This document shows positions 1-12,254 of a stretch of DNA of 36,531 bases, in pieces. The notes beneath the pieces were generated by a model. It was not told where the DNA came from. It saw only the letters and a program-made list of their open reading frames with translations, and did no database searches. Both the position numbers and the translations under genes were made by a program. This DNA is from Prorocentrum cordatum. Its lineage: Eukaryota > Sar > Dinophyceae > Prorocentrales > Prorocentraceae. The number at the start of each line of letters is the position of its first letter. Position 1 is the stretch's first letter. Location: positions 32,501-69,031 of the forward strand of contig CAUYUJ010004539.1 in the NCBI GenBank assembly GCA_963575745.1, in the 5' to 3' direction.

Positions 1-48
<48 letters not shown>

Positions 49-150
49 CTCATACAGACATATACACACATACATAAATACAGACATACCTACAGACATA
101 CATACATACAGACAGGCAGGCAAACAGACAGACAGACATACGTACATACG
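1..150. repeat. GACA/CATA tetranucleotide microsatellite
   Basis: A perfect (GACA)n run opens the window and decays into CATA and CAGA variants by about position 150. It is simple sequence with no gene in it. The true left end lies outside the window. Confidence 0.9.
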
Positions 151-185
151 TATAAACGAGAGAACGCGTTTCACGGGCGCTCGTC

Positions 186-560
186 TTGGGAACATTCGGC
201 GGCGCGTTTCGAAGGGGGGGGGGGCCCCCCAACTCTCGGTGCCGTCGATCAAAGCCAGGGGGACCCCCCTCCCCCCCCAAGCCCCCCCCTCCCGAACCCC
301 CCCCCCCTCCCAAAAGTGGGAGAAGGCTTTCAAACCCCCCCCCTCCCTCGCCGGCGCCGGCGCTGGCGGCCGCCAGCAGCGCTCACGGCGGGGGACGCAG
401 CGACGACGACCAGAAGCAGCCCATCGGGGTGGGGGGGGGGTTCAACCCCCCCCCCTCCCGAGGGGGGCGGGGGGTTTCAAACCCCCCCCCCTCGGCGCCG
501 GCGCTGGCGGCGGCCAGCAGCGCCAGGGCTGGCGCCGGCGGCGACGGCGGTGACGCAGCG
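186..560. repeat. G-run/C-run palindromes with a duplicated GC segment
   Basis: Several runs of 6-10 G are followed by TTCAA or TTTCAAA and then 7-10 C, so each can fold on itself (for example around 430-450 and 470-490). A GC segment containing CGCCGGCGCTGGCGGC followed by GCCAGCAGCGC occurs near 353-392 and again near 495-522, which points to a local duplication. Open frames here are low-complexity Pro/Arg/Gly and are not credible genes. Confidence 0.7.
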
Positions 561-1520
561 ACGATTACCACCACTACCACCACCACCACCGCCACCACTA
601 CCACCACCACCATCACCGCCTCAACCCACCACCACCACTACCACCAACAGCACCACACAACCACCACCACCACAGCCACCACCACCACAACAACCACCAC
701 CGCAACTCACCATCACCACACCACCGCACCACCACCACCATCACAAAAACCACCACTACCACCACCACCTCCACAATCAACTACACCACCACCGCCACCA
801 CCACCACCACTACCAGCAGCACGACCCACCGCCACCACCACAAACGACCACACCACCACCACCACCGCCACCACCACCACCACCACAACAAACGTGCACA
901 AACCACCGCGACCACCACAACCCACCACCACCACCACCACCACCACCAAACCACCACAACCACCACCACAACTCACCATCACCACCACCACCACAAAAAC
1001 CCACCACCACTACCACCACTACCACAATCTACCACACCACCACCACCACCGCCACAACCACCACCACTACCAGCAGCACAATCCACCACCACCACCACAA
1101 ACCACCACCACCACCACCACCAACGCCACCACCACCACCACCAGCACCACCTCCGCAAACCAACGCCAGAACCACAACCCACCACCACCACCACAAACCA
1201 CCACCACACTACCACCAAACCACCAAACCACCACCACCACAACCCACCACCACCACCACAAACCACCTCCACACCACCACCAAACCATCACCACCACCCA
1301 CCGCCACAACCACCACCACCACAACAAACCACCACACAACCACCACCACAACCACCACCACCGCCACCACCACCCCCCCACCCACCACCACCACCACCAC
1401 CACCACAACCACCACCACCACACCACACACCACCACACCACCACCACCACCACCCACCACCACCACCACCACCACCACCACCACCACCACCCACACCCAC
1501 ACAACCCACCACCCACCACC
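560..1520. repeat. CCA/ACC trinucleotide tract, ~0.95 kb
   Basis: Almost uninterrupted CCA/ACC/CAC trinucleotides with scattered CAA, GCC and TAC variants. The three forward frames read as poly-Thr, poly-His and poly-Pro and the reverse frames as poly-Val, poly-Trp and poly-Gly, so all frames stay open as an artefact of composition. Confidence 0.95.
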
Positions 1521-1669
1521 CCACCCACCACCGTCCTCGTCGACGCTGCCCGCCACCGCCGCCCGCCGCCGCAGGCGCCGGCGCCGGCCAAGAGATGGAA
1601 ATCGTCGTCCCCGCCGCTGTCGCCAGCCGCCGCCGACCCAAGCGCAGCGCCGGCCCGAGGAGAGGGGAA

Positions 1670-1840
1670 GCAAGGAGGGGGGGGGGTTCGAAACCCCCCC
1701 CCCTCCCCCTCCGTCACGAGGGGGGGGGGTCGAAACCCTGCCCCCCCCTCCGTCACGGGAGGGGTGTGGGGGTTCGAACCCCCCCTCCATCCAGGGGGGG
1801 GGGGTCCGGTTCCACACCCCCCCCCTCCGAGCGACCACAG
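1670..1840. repeat. Second cluster of G-run/TTCGAA/C-run palindromes
   Basis: Four G-run and C-run units centred on TTCGAA or TCGAAA match the type seen at 186-560, so the two clusters bracket the CCA tract. The core TTCGAA is itself a palindrome and the flanking G and C runs extend the possible hairpin. Confidence 0.75.
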
Positions 1841-1857
1841 AACGCGCTCTTCCGTAT

Positions 1858-2032
1858 ATACGTGCATGCATGCATGCATGCATGCATGCATGCATATACG
1901 TGCATGCATGCATGCATGCAAGCATGCCTACCTGTCGACCTACATATCGACCGACCTAACTACCTACTTGCCTACCGCATTACATACATGCATGCATGCA
2001 TGCGTACATACACGCATACATGTAAATATATG
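1858..2032. repeat. TGCA/CATA microsatellite
   Basis: Runs of (TGCA)n at about 1862-1925 and 1987-2005 are joined by CCTA, CGAC and CATA variants. TGCA is self-complementary, so the whole tract can form hairpins. Confidence 0.9.
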
Positions 2033-4430
2033 TTTCTATCATCCCGAACATTTCCCGACTCTATCCAGAGGGAACACATAGTCATAGTCCATTAGCTTAA
2101 CCAAGCTTTGGGACAACGTTTGGCCACATCGGCACATCCAGAAAGGCAGGGGGCGGCGGTGATTCGACGTACATGGGCGTCCTCGCTTACACGAAACTGG
2201 CGCGCGCGCCAAAGCTCTCACCACATCTTCGATAAGGGTTCGTAATGCAGACCGCTGCTACTGCCCGACTGCAATATGGTGGCTGGCTTCTGGCTGAGCA
2301 TAGATCTCCGAACCCGGGCAACATGCCACCCTTGTCCGCGCGTGCACGGGCAATCTCCAAAGTGTTGGGCGCACCGTCGCTGGCTCTCACCAGGCCGCTG
2401 TGCAACATATTCACACACAGCCTTGTGAACGAGGTCTCAGACAAACGACATGTATCCAGAACGAACATACACACATACACACACGTGTGCCTGTATCTGG
2501 AAAGCTCCGCAAAGCAGGCAACGAGATGGGCGAACTCACGCCCGAGTTAGACGTAGACAAACGCTAGATGCGACGATATTATAACATTGAGGTGACAGGA
2601 ACCAAGACTGACCGATCGGAGGTAACCGTCTTGCCGACTGCTTGTCAGATAAGTTCTCGCCGCTGCCACCACGGCACCATGGTGCGCAATAAAATGGCAG
2701 GCCTTCTGATCATGACCTTCTGCTCATACTCTGCCAACTGCTGCGCATACGTCGTAGACTTGGTGGCCACCCGGTTAAAGTACTGCGAAGTCAAGCAATG
2801 ATATGTCAAACCAATGCGCATGACCAACGAGAAGAGAAAAACATTGTGTGGGGACGTGTTCTGTGCAAGCGAAACCGGGCCACAGTGGGCAGAACAAAAC
2901 CAACTGCCATCAGACAAATTGCGGCTGGGACCCTGCGCGCAGGCCCCTGGCAGCAATCGACGGATCTAACGCTCGGGGGCACCTGAAGCACGAATCACCA
3001 GAGCTGAAGCACGGGGCCAACGAAGCCGAGTGGGCAGGGTCACCAGTGAAAACCACCTCAGCCCATGCGCAAGGTCAGCTAGGGCCAGAACTGCACGGGG
3101 GGGACTCCACGGGTGACCACCACAGGCAACGCGCCGGAGCAATCAGCGCCAGGACCTCGAGGGCCCCCGCGGCCCCCAAGGCAGCCCCAGGAGATCCAGA
3201 GACCAGCCAAGACGACTTCCAGGCTGGCCCAACATGGCCCCAAGGCCCCCATAAAGACAGACCCAAGGCTCCCCGAGACAGCCCCGAGACTTCCCAAGCA
3301 GCCCGCAGATCCACCCCCAATCACGGTGGTTCCAGTGTGGACACATCCTAGCAATGCTCTGCGCGACACTGTGCTGGCACAGAGGCGGACTTTTTGCCGC
3401 GGGCAGCTCGATACAACATGGATGTCTTCATGCACTCGTGCAGCGGCGGCATACAGGCAAGTGCGCGCATCCCCAACAAGCAACATCACCGAGACGCTGG
3501 AGGGCCAAGCATAAACAAACATCAACTGTGGCACTACAGACATTCGATGGGTACACATTGGCTGGCTTATCTGAGGAAAACAAAATAGTGAGCCGTGAAT
3601 GTCCACCCCAACAGGAGGACGAATGTAGTTGCAGTTGTCCACAATCCTTTCGAAGGAATGTGGGAAAGAATGATCTTGCCGGGAGGACATCACATGACAT
3701 CAAGCACACAATCGATAAACAACTCGCAGGTTCAAACATCTACCATTATGAGCTTGGATTGAATACCCATCCATAGGAATCAGGAGAGAACATAATCAGT
3801 CACATTCGAAGAGAGCCCGGACAATTCACATAGAAGGTGAGCGCTCTGGCGTGGGAAAATAAGTTTGGATCTAAAAGATCGCTTGTGGTTCGGCGTCAGC
3901 AGCCAGGCCAAAGATTTGTCAGGGGGCCAGCCACAACTTAAACAGAAGTCCCACATGAGGCTACGCACGTACGCATGATCGCACATGCGAATATGCGCAT
4001 GTAAATCATGTCAATCAAACATCACTCAACTCGCTTAGCTCGCACTACTATTGCTGCTCCTCTTGCGCATGGCTGCTCAATATAAGAAAATGCGGTCACG
4101 AACCAGCACAACAATACGCAACTACATGCGCACACACACAAGCCTGCAGCCAGAGACGTTAGCATCGTCGGATGTACGCATGGCGAACTGAAGAATATGA
4201 TCGGCCCTCCTGCCATGCGATGGCGTTGGTACGTGCAAAAGTCTTTCGCTTGTGCCATGGTTACGCAAAATTCATAAGAAATCCACCACCGTGCCTGCAC
4301 GGAATGGGCGTGTTAGAATGCCCGTCTGTTGTCCGGGAGGCTTTATAAAGCGTTCGGGCTGACCCCCCACCTGTCGGCACGCGTCCCGGAAAACAAAAAC
4401 AAAAAATCTTCTGAAACTACTCTCCGACGG
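2033..4430. other. Low-copy DNA without a recognisable gene
   Basis: No frame longer than about 170 codons is open and none shows a protein family I recognise. Positions 3165-3320 hold a short block of CCCCAAG and CCCGAGA units related to the degenerate repeat at 4440-5660. The rest looks like low-copy intergenic DNA with no clear promoter, splice or poly(A) pattern. Confidence 0.5.
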
Positions 4431-4439
4431 TGTTGTCGG

Positions 4440-5660
4440 CCTCCAGACGGCCAAGATGGGCTCAAAGAACGCTTCCAAGACAGCCAAGACGACAACAAAA
4501 CGGCTCAAGATGGCCCTGAACAGCTCAAGAGCCTCTCAAGAGAGCCTCAAGACGGCTCAAGATAGCCCAAGAGGGCCTCAAGACGGCCCAAGAGGCCCCC
4601 AAGACGGCCAGAGAGAGCTCCAAGAGGCTGTCCTGGAGAGCTGGAGGGGGTCAAAAGCATATATGTGCCTGAAGTATTTGGCATAGTTTGAGGTTCTCGC
4701 TTGTTCGGGTTTCCGACCGCACAAGACGGCCTAAGAGGTCTCCAAAAGGCCTCCAAGATAGCACCAAGATAACCAAAGAGGCCCCCAAACGGGCCCGAAG
4801 TCAGCCCGATAGGACCCAAAGATGGCTCAAGGGGCTCCCAAGATGGCCCCCAGACGGCGTTGAAGCGTTCCAAGGGAGCAACAAGACGGCCGAGAGGGGC
4901 CTCTTGGGCTGCCTTGGGCGGTCGGAAGCCAAAACATACCACTAACTCAAAATGATTCAAGAACCTAAACCACATCAATGGTTTGGGCCTCCTCGGGCTC
5001 TCCTGGAGGGCCTCTTGGAGAACTCTCGAGCCGCCTTGGGGGCCTGTTGTTTTGTCTTGAAGCTGTTTGGGAGCCTTATGGCCTCCAGGACGGCGTTCAA
5101 AGCAGCCAAAATGACGCCAAGATGGCCCAAGATGGCTCGAGAGGCTGTCAAGACAGCCTCAAGATAGATCAAGAAGCCCCCGAGCCGACCGAAGGGGTCT
5201 CCAAGAGGCCTTCCTGGAGAGCCCGAGGCCAAAACCACTGGCTTGCCTCAGGCGGTTGAAAGATGTTGAGGTGCTTGGCGGTTCGGGTCCCCGACCGCCC
5301 AAGACACCCCAAGAAGCCTGCAAGAGGCCTCCAAGATAGCTCCAAAACAGCCCAAGAGGCCCCCAAGAGGGCCCGAAGTCGGCCCGAGAGGACCTAACGA
5401 TCACACTAAGGGCTCCCAAGAGGGCCCACAAGGCAGCCGTCAACAGCTCCAAGAGGGCACCAGCGCGGCTTAGAGAGGTCCCAAAGGCGGCACCCATAGG
5501 CGCCAGGCAGGCCACGAATCGCATAACTCCACGGCCCATGAGGCCTCAAGGCCCCCAAGAGGCCGCCAAGAGGGCCCCAAGAAGCTGCCATGCAGCTCCC
5601 CATGCAGCTCCCAGGAGGCCCTCGGGAAGCCCCAAGAAGGCCCCAAGAAGCCTTCTCCTC
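4440..5660. repeat. Degenerate CCAAGA/GGCC short tandem repeats, block 1
   Basis: Units of 11-15 bases such as CTCAAGACGG, CCCAAGAGG and CCCCCAAGACGG follow each other with heavy drift. A longer segment ending in TTCGGGT, two bases, CCGACCGC occurs near 4700 and near 5285, about 580 bp apart, so there is a higher-order period. Open frames are Lys/Arg/Ala/Pro or Gly/Leu repeats set by the unit, not genes. Confidence 0.8.
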
Positions 5661-6000
5661 CTCATCCTCATGTTCGCCTCCTCCTCCTCCTCCTCCTCCT
5701 CCTCCTCCTCCTCTTCCTCCCCTTCATCCTCATCCTTCTCATCCTCCTCCTCCTCCTCCTCCTCCTCCTCCTCCTCCTTCTCCTCCGCTAACCCTTCATT
5801 CTCCTCCTTCTCCGCCTCCTCATTATCTGTCGAGTTCCCTATCTCCTCCTCCATCCCCTCCTCCTCCTCTTCCTCCTTCTCCACCACCTCCTCCTCCTCC
5901 TCCTCCTCCTCATCATCATCATCATCATCATCAGCATCATCATCAGCATCAGCATCAGCATCACCATCACCATCACCATCACCATCACCATCACCATCAC

Positions 6001-6059
<59 letters not shown>

Positions 6060-6656
6060 CAATCAGCAGCATCATCATCAGCCTCCTCCTCCTCCTCCTC
6101 GTCCTCCTCCTCCTCCTCCTCCTCCTCCTCTCCCTCCTCCTACTCCTCCTCATCCTTCTCTTCCACCTCCTCCTCATCATCCTCATCATCATCAGCATCA
6201 GTATCCTAATCAGCAGCGTCATCATCATCAGCAGCATCGTCGTCGTCATCATCATCCCCAGCATCATCAGCATCATCAACATCATCATCAGCATCATCAT
6301 TATCATCCTCATCCTCATCCTCATCCTCAGCCTCAGCCTGATCATCATCATCGTCATCATCATCATCCTCATCATCATCATCATCATCCTCATCCTCATC
6401 CTCATCCTCATCATCATCATCATCATCATCATCATCAGCATCATCATCAACAGCATTATCAGCATCATAATCATCATCATCATCATCATCATCAGCATCA
6501 TCATCATCATCATCAGCATCAGCATCGTCATCATCTTAATCATCATCATCAGCAGCGTCATCATCATCAGTATCATCAGCATCATCAGCATCATATGCAT
6601 CATCATCATTTTCAGCATCATCATCAGCATCATCAGCATCATCATCATCCTCATCC

Positions 6657-6697
<41 letters not shown>

Positions 6698-6885
6698 GTC
6701 AGCATCATCATCAACATCAGCATCATCAGCATCATCATCATCAGCAGCATCATCAGCAGCATCATCATCATCAGCATCATTATCATCATCAGCATCGTCA
6801 TCATCATCATCAGCATCATCATCATCATCATCGTCAGCATCATCATCAGCATCATCATAATCAGCAGCAGCATCATCATCATCAG

Positions 6886-6924
<39 letters not shown>

Positions 6925-7167
6925 TATCATCGTCAGCATCATCAGCATATGCACCAGCACCACCGTCAGCATCATCATCATCAGCACCATCAGCATCATC
7001 AGTATCGTCATCATCATCAGCAGCAGCATCAACTTCATGATCAGTATCATCATCAACATCATCATCAACAACATCATCAACATCACCGTCATCGTAACCG
7101 TCAGCATCAACATCATCATCAGCATCAGCATCGGCATCGGCTTCATCATCTGCATCAGCATCAACAT

Positions 7168-7198
<31 letters not shown>

Positions 7199-7310
7199 AG
7201 CATCATCATACGCTTTCTCTGTCTCTATTTCTGCCTCCCCATCATCATAATCCTCCTCCGCCTCCGCCTCTTCCTCCTCCTCCTCCTCCTCCTCCTCCTC
7301 CTCCCTACCG
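5660..7310. repeat. CAT/TCC trinucleotide tract, ~1.65 kb
   Basis: TCC repeats (5660-5910) pass into CAT/ATC repeats with CAG and CCT variants, and return to TCC at 7250-7305. One forward frame is open for 700 codons as poly-His/Pro and another as poly-Ser; the reverse frame is poly-Met. This is unusually long for a trinucleotide microsatellite and is presumed non-coding. Confidence 0.95.
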
Positions 7311-7840
7311 CGCGGACGATGACGTCGGGATCACGTCCCGCCCCAATGCAGAGTTCTCGTCGGAATGCAGAGTTGTCCTCCTTCCTGCTAGGCTGTTGCC
7401 CAGCCACGGTGGCTGGGTTTGCCGCAGGCAGCTAGATAGACTGACAAAGGTACACGGCAATCGATCCAGTCCTGACTGTATGCTGTCCTGCAAGATAAAC
7501 TCAAGGAGCCGATTCCACGCAACGAGGACGATCAAGCCGAGTATTGAGCCGACTATCAGTCCACCTCTGGTGTTGAAGCGGTCAAACAACTTGTCCATCT
7601 CTGACATCTCCTATGAAGCCAACAATACGACCGTTACCCCAAAGTCGAACAACATCAGAGAGCCCGACGGAAGAATTATTAAAACAGCATAATCCCACGA
7701 GCCCTCTAGGCGTGAGTGGTCTAGCGATCTCGTTCTGCTAACCCCCTCTTTCTCCTTCGGAAGCTTCGGGGAGGGGGCTCCTCCTACCGCTACCCCCTCC
7801 CCTTGGGTCTGGAGGGGCGCGAGGGGTGGGAGCGTCCAAG
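7311..7840. other. Intergenic DNA, nothing recognised
   Basis: Mixed-composition sequence between two repeat fields. The only long frame running through it is the tail of the poly-His frame. No gene, RNA or duplicated segment was identified. Confidence 0.5.
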
Positions 7841-7844
7841 ATTG

Positions 7845-8370
7845 ATAAAGATCGCTCCAAGAGGGTCCCAAAAAGAGATGCCTCCAAGATCGCTGAATAT
7901 AGCGCAAGATGGTTCTGCTTGCCCTCAAGAGCCCCCAATACCGCCTCAGGACAGCTCCAATTGCCCTCCGAGCCTCCCACGAAAGCCTCCCAAAATTCCA
8001 AATGATTCAGAACCCTCGTGTTTACCAATATGTGCATTGCTTGCTCGCCTCTTCGCTCCCGGTAGGCTCGCGAGGCCTCAAGATGGCTCCAAGATGGCCC
8101 AAGAGGGCCCCAAGAGGGGCCCAGGAGAAGCCCCAAGAGCGCAAAGAGCGCCTCTAAAGGCAAATGTTCGGGCCCCAGTGGGGGTGGGAGTGTTCACGCC
8201 GCCTCTTTTTATGCTCGATGGACTTCAAGATGGCCCCAAGAGGGCCCCCAAGGCCTCCAACAGGCATCCAGAAGACCCCCAACCCCCTCCACCCCCGCCC
8301 CTTCACCCCCCGTCCAGGCCCCCCTCCAACCTCTTCCAAAATCCCCGAAGAGCTCCAGACAAACTCCTGG
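7845..8370. repeat. Degenerate CCAAGA/GGCC repeats, block 2
   Basis: The same unit type and orientation as 4440-5660: GCTCCAAGA, GGCCCAAGAGGGCCCC and related words, thinning out after 8270 into C-rich sequence. No credible coding frame. Confidence 0.65.
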
Positions 8371-8504
8371 AGAGCCCCTTCTTCTTTTTCCGAAGGTAGT
8401 GCCTACCCTCGTGTATTTGTTTACTTCATGCTACTCCACATTCCTGATCAGGGCAACTTCTCTGGCGACCGCTTTGGGATGAGCTGCTCGGATACGCGAA
8501 GCCC

Positions 8505-8800
8505 AGAGAGAAGCAACACAATGCAAAGCAACACAGTTCAACACATAGCAGTGCAAACCAGTTACCGGAAAACGATGCAAAGTAATGCACGACGATACAA
8601 AGCAAAGTAGAGCAAAGGAAATGCGCAGCGATGCGCAGGAAAGCAGAATGCGAAGCAACCCGAAACAATGCGAAGCAATACAACACAACGCCAGGCAATG
8701 CAAAGCAATGCAAGACAGTGGGAGGCAATGCGAGGCAACGCGAGGCAAAGGCAATGCGAGGCAATGCGAATTAATGAAAAGCAAGGTAAGGCAAGTCAAC
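8505..8800. repeat. ~10-bp GCAATGCGAG repeat field
   Basis: Words such as GCAATGCGAG, GCAACGCGAG, GCAATGCAAA and GCAATGCGAA follow at close to 10-base spacing, clearest at 8660-8775. The reverse frame reads as Cys/Leu/His/Ser repeats, which is a by-product of the period. Confidence 0.8.
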
Positions 8801-9344
8801 GTTTGGCAATTTGCGGTAAATCCGTGGGAACAATGGAAAGTCCGTGGAATTCCAAGGGAACCCCAGCGAACCCATGAGGAACGACACAGGAGCACACAAG
8901 ACCACTCCAGGCAGCCACAACGATACCCCGAGAAACTCCCGAGCAACCACCGAAGAACCCCGAGAAACCCGATTGCAACCGCAGAGGACTCTGAAGGAGA
9001 CGTAGCTGTCGCCCCTGGTCATTGCTCAGAAGGAGCTGCGCAATTCCTAACTCGGGAACAAAAGTGTGCAGGCACGTGCGCCCGCGTGAACGTACCATCG
9101 CACACGTAATGACATCCAGAGGTCATGTGCATCAGCGACGCGCACAGAAGGAAATGCCTTGCGCTGGAGCTGCCAGCTGACTACTGCCACCTGGTGCGCG
9201 CGCGTCGGCATCTGCGCCTTCGTCGTGTCTCGCACGTATGAGATCCATAGGGTGAAGGAGAATTCGCGGAGGGGAGGAGGCCGCCAGAAACTGCGAGCAC
9301 CCGAGCCCATGAAGTCGAGGCGTGGCTATAGGAGCGCGAACAAC
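8801..9344. other. Intergenic DNA, nothing recognised
   Basis: The first 200 bases have a weak CCGTGG/CCCCGAGAAAC periodicity. From 9000 to 9344 the sequence is low-copy in appearance with no coding frame that I can support. Confidence 0.45.
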
Positions 9345-11970
9345 GTGTGACACGTGTCATCCCCGAAACCGTATGAGAAAAAAACAATTACACATTCGGG
9401 ATTCCAGGAGCCAGCATAAGGCCACTCAGCCGCGCAAAAACAACGAACGACACGTGCCACCCACGAAACCCTGTGAGAAAAAACAGGATGTGCCTTCATG
9501 ATTCTGGAAGCCGAAATAAGGCCATTCAGCCACACTGTGAGAGAAAAGATAATTGTAAACTTGGGACTCTGAGAGTCGACATAGTGCCATTCAACCTAAC
9601 GTTAACAACGGGTGGCACGTGCCACCCCAGAAACCGCGTGAGAAAGAACAATTGAACGTATCGGATTTTGGGCGCCAGCATAAGGCCATGTATATTCATA
9701 AAAAAACAACGGGTGACACGTGTCACCCACGAAACCGTGAGAGAAAAACCAATGGCTGGGATTCTGGGAGCCACCATGAGGCCATTCAGCCTCACAGAAG
9801 CAACGGGTGACACGTGTCACCCCCGAAACCGTGTGAGAAAACCGATTGTAAATTTGGGATCCTGTGGGCCAGCATGAGGCCATTCAATTCCACTAGGCAC
9901 AAAAGAAACACGCGCCACGCCCGCAACCCCGCAACCACGTGAGAAGAACCAAATGCGAGATTCTGGGGGCCAACATAAGGACATTCAGCTTCACAAAAAG
10001 CAACGGGTGACACGTGTCACCCCCGAAGCCGTATGCGAGGAGGAGAGCAAACTATTTTGGTAGCCAGCATGAGACCATTCATTCGCGTAAAATACCCCGG
10101 CGACACGCGCCAACCCCGAAACCGCGTGGGAAAAAAAACATCAAATTCGGCACTCTGGGAGGCAACATGATGCCATTCAGCCTCACAAAAAAAACAGCGG
10201 GTGGCACGCGTCAGCCCCGAAAACGTGTGGGAAGAAAACATATGTAAATTTGGGATGCTGGGAGCCAACATTAGGCCATTCAGCCTCACAAAAACAATGG
10301 GCAACGCGTGTCACCCACGAAACCGCGTGAGAAACACAAATTATAGATTCGGGGTTCTGGGAGCCAACATAAGGCCATTCAGCCTCACAAAAACAACAGG
10401 TGACACGTGACACCCCGACACTGTGCGAGAGAACAGAAAAAAAGTAAACTTGGGATCCTGGGAGCCACCATCAGGCCATTCAGCCGCGCAAAAACAACGG
10501 GCGACACGTGTGACGCCCGAAGACGCCGGAAAAAAACAGTTGTAAATTCGAAGTTCTGGGAGCCAACATAAAGACGTTCAGCCTGACAACAACAAGGAGA
10601 ACACGTCTCACCCCCGAAACCGTCTGAGGAAAACCCATTGTAAAATGTGTAATCTGGGTGCCAACATAAGGACATCCAGTCTCACAAAAACAACCGGGCG
10701 ACACTTGTCACCCTGGAACCGTGAGATGAAAAACAAGTGTACATTCTGGAGACTGGGAGCCAACACAAGGCCATTCAGCCTAACAAAAAACAATGGGTGG
10801 CACGTATTACCCCCGAAACCGTGTGATAACAACAACTGGTAAATTTGGATGCTGGGAGCCAACACAAAGCCATTCAGCGTCACAAACCACAGCGGGTGAC
10901 ACGTGTTTCCTCCGAAACCGTGTGGGAAGAAAACATGTGCGAATTTGGAATTCCACGGGCCAACATAAAACCATTGAGCCGAGCAAAAACACCGAAGGTC
11001 ACGCGCCACCCCCGAAACCGCGTGAGAAAAAACAACTATAAGTTTGGGATTCTGGATGCCAACATAAGGCCATTCAACCTCACGAAACAGTGGGTGACAC
11101 GTGTCATCTCTGAAACCATGTGGAAAAAACAATAATAAATTTGGGAACCTAGGAGCCAACACAAGGCCATTCAACCTCACAAAAACAACGGGTGACACGC
11201 GTCACCACCCGAAACTGTGTGAGAAAACTGATTGTAAATTTGGGATCCTGCAAGCCAACATAAGGCCACTCAGCCTCGCAACAACGACGGCTGACACGTG
11301 TAACCTCTGAAACCATGTGAGAACATTTAAATGTAAATTTAGGAGTGTGGGAGCCAACATAAGGCAACTCAACCTCAAAACAAGCACAACAACAACGGGT
11401 GACACGTGTCACCCCCGAAGTGAGAAAAATAACAACTATATATTCTGGATTCTGGGAGCCAAGATAAAGCCATTCAGCTTCGCCAAAAACAACGTGGCAC
11501 GTGCCGCCCCAGCCGTGTGAGAAAAAACAACTGCAAATTTGAAATTCTGGGGGCCAACATGAGGCCATTCCACCTCAAAAAAGTTGGGTGACACGTGTCG
11601 CCCCCGAAACCACGTGAGAAAAAACAAATATAAACAGGTGAGTCTGGCAACCAAAATCAGGCCATCCAGCCACACAAAGACAACCTGTGACACGCGCCTC
11701 CCCCGAAACCGCCTGAGAAAAATCAATTTGTAAATTTACGAATCTGGGAGCAAACAGAAGGCCATTCAACTTCCAACAAAAACTGGCGACATGCGTCACC
11801 CCCGAGTCCGTGAGATAAAAAAACAAAATCTGGGAGTCTGGGAGCCAACATGAAGCCGTTCAGCCTCACAAAAACAACGGGGGGCACGTGTCACCCCCGA
11901 AACCGCGTGAGAAAAACCGATGGGAAAATTTGGATTATGGGAGCCAACATAAGGCCTGTCAGCCTCACAC
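9345..11970. repeat. Satellite array of ~27 monomers of ~98 bp with a CACGTG palindrome
   Basis: Each monomer has the order: AACGGGTGACACGTGTCACC, then CCGAAACCG(T/C)GTGAGAAAAA, an A-rich stretch, GGGATTCTGGGAGCCAACAT and AAGGCCATTCAGCCTCACAA. I count about 27 units, with palindromes near 9350, 9447, 9611, 9712, 9807, 10008, 10200, 10400, 10501, 10895, 11093, 11191, 11290, 11399, 11493, 11588 and 11883 among others. Monomers differ by roughly 10-25 percent. The core GGGTGACACGTGTCACCC is a perfect 18-base palindrome in several units. Reverse frames stay open over several monomers because some are close to 99 bp (33 codons). Confidence 0.95.
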
Positions 11971-12240
11971 CGCGCGCGAGAACTGGACGCCACCGCGCGC
12001 ACGCGCGCGCACTCCCGCGCGTACTTACGTACAGTGCCCCAGTAGGACGGAAACTACCGTCGACCGAAGTAGCCTGCACATCTGCACGCATACAGATCAC
12101 GCGCATATACCAATGCATGCGCGTGCGTGCGCGCGTATACGCAAATATGCCTACAAACATACACGTGTGCATATATCAACCGTATCGTTCGCCCCCATGA
12201 ATATATTCCAGGGGGATCAGTTTAACAAATAATTTATATA
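11971..12240. other. Alternating purine-pyrimidine flank of the satellite
   Basis: Runs such as CGCGCGCACGCGCGCGCAC (about 11992-12012) and GCGTGCGTGCGCGCGTATACG (about 12119-12140) alternate purine and pyrimidine, a composition that can adopt Z-DNA. No gene is seen. Confidence 0.5.
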
Positions 12241-12254
12241 TTGCACAGGGCGTC

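Noticed and set aside
186-2081. A 631-codon plus-strand frame rich in Thr, His and Pro
   Set aside because: It crosses G/C homopolymer palindromes, a CCA tract and a TGCA microsatellite. There is no non-repetitive protein segment.
4501-4860. GGCTCAAG words that resemble the end of the spliced leader
   Set aside because: They are part of the CCAAGA repeat field and lack the preceding CCGTAG part of the leader.
5590-7692. A 700-codon plus-strand frame rich in His and Pro
   Set aside because: It is the translation of CAT and TCC microsatellite DNA; all frames across the tract are open and none shows domain sequence.
10608-11198. A 196-codon minus-strand frame with ~33-residue repeats
   Set aside because: The period equals the ~98-bp satellite monomer. 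The frame is lost in monomers of other lengths, so it is unlikely to be a selected repeat protein.
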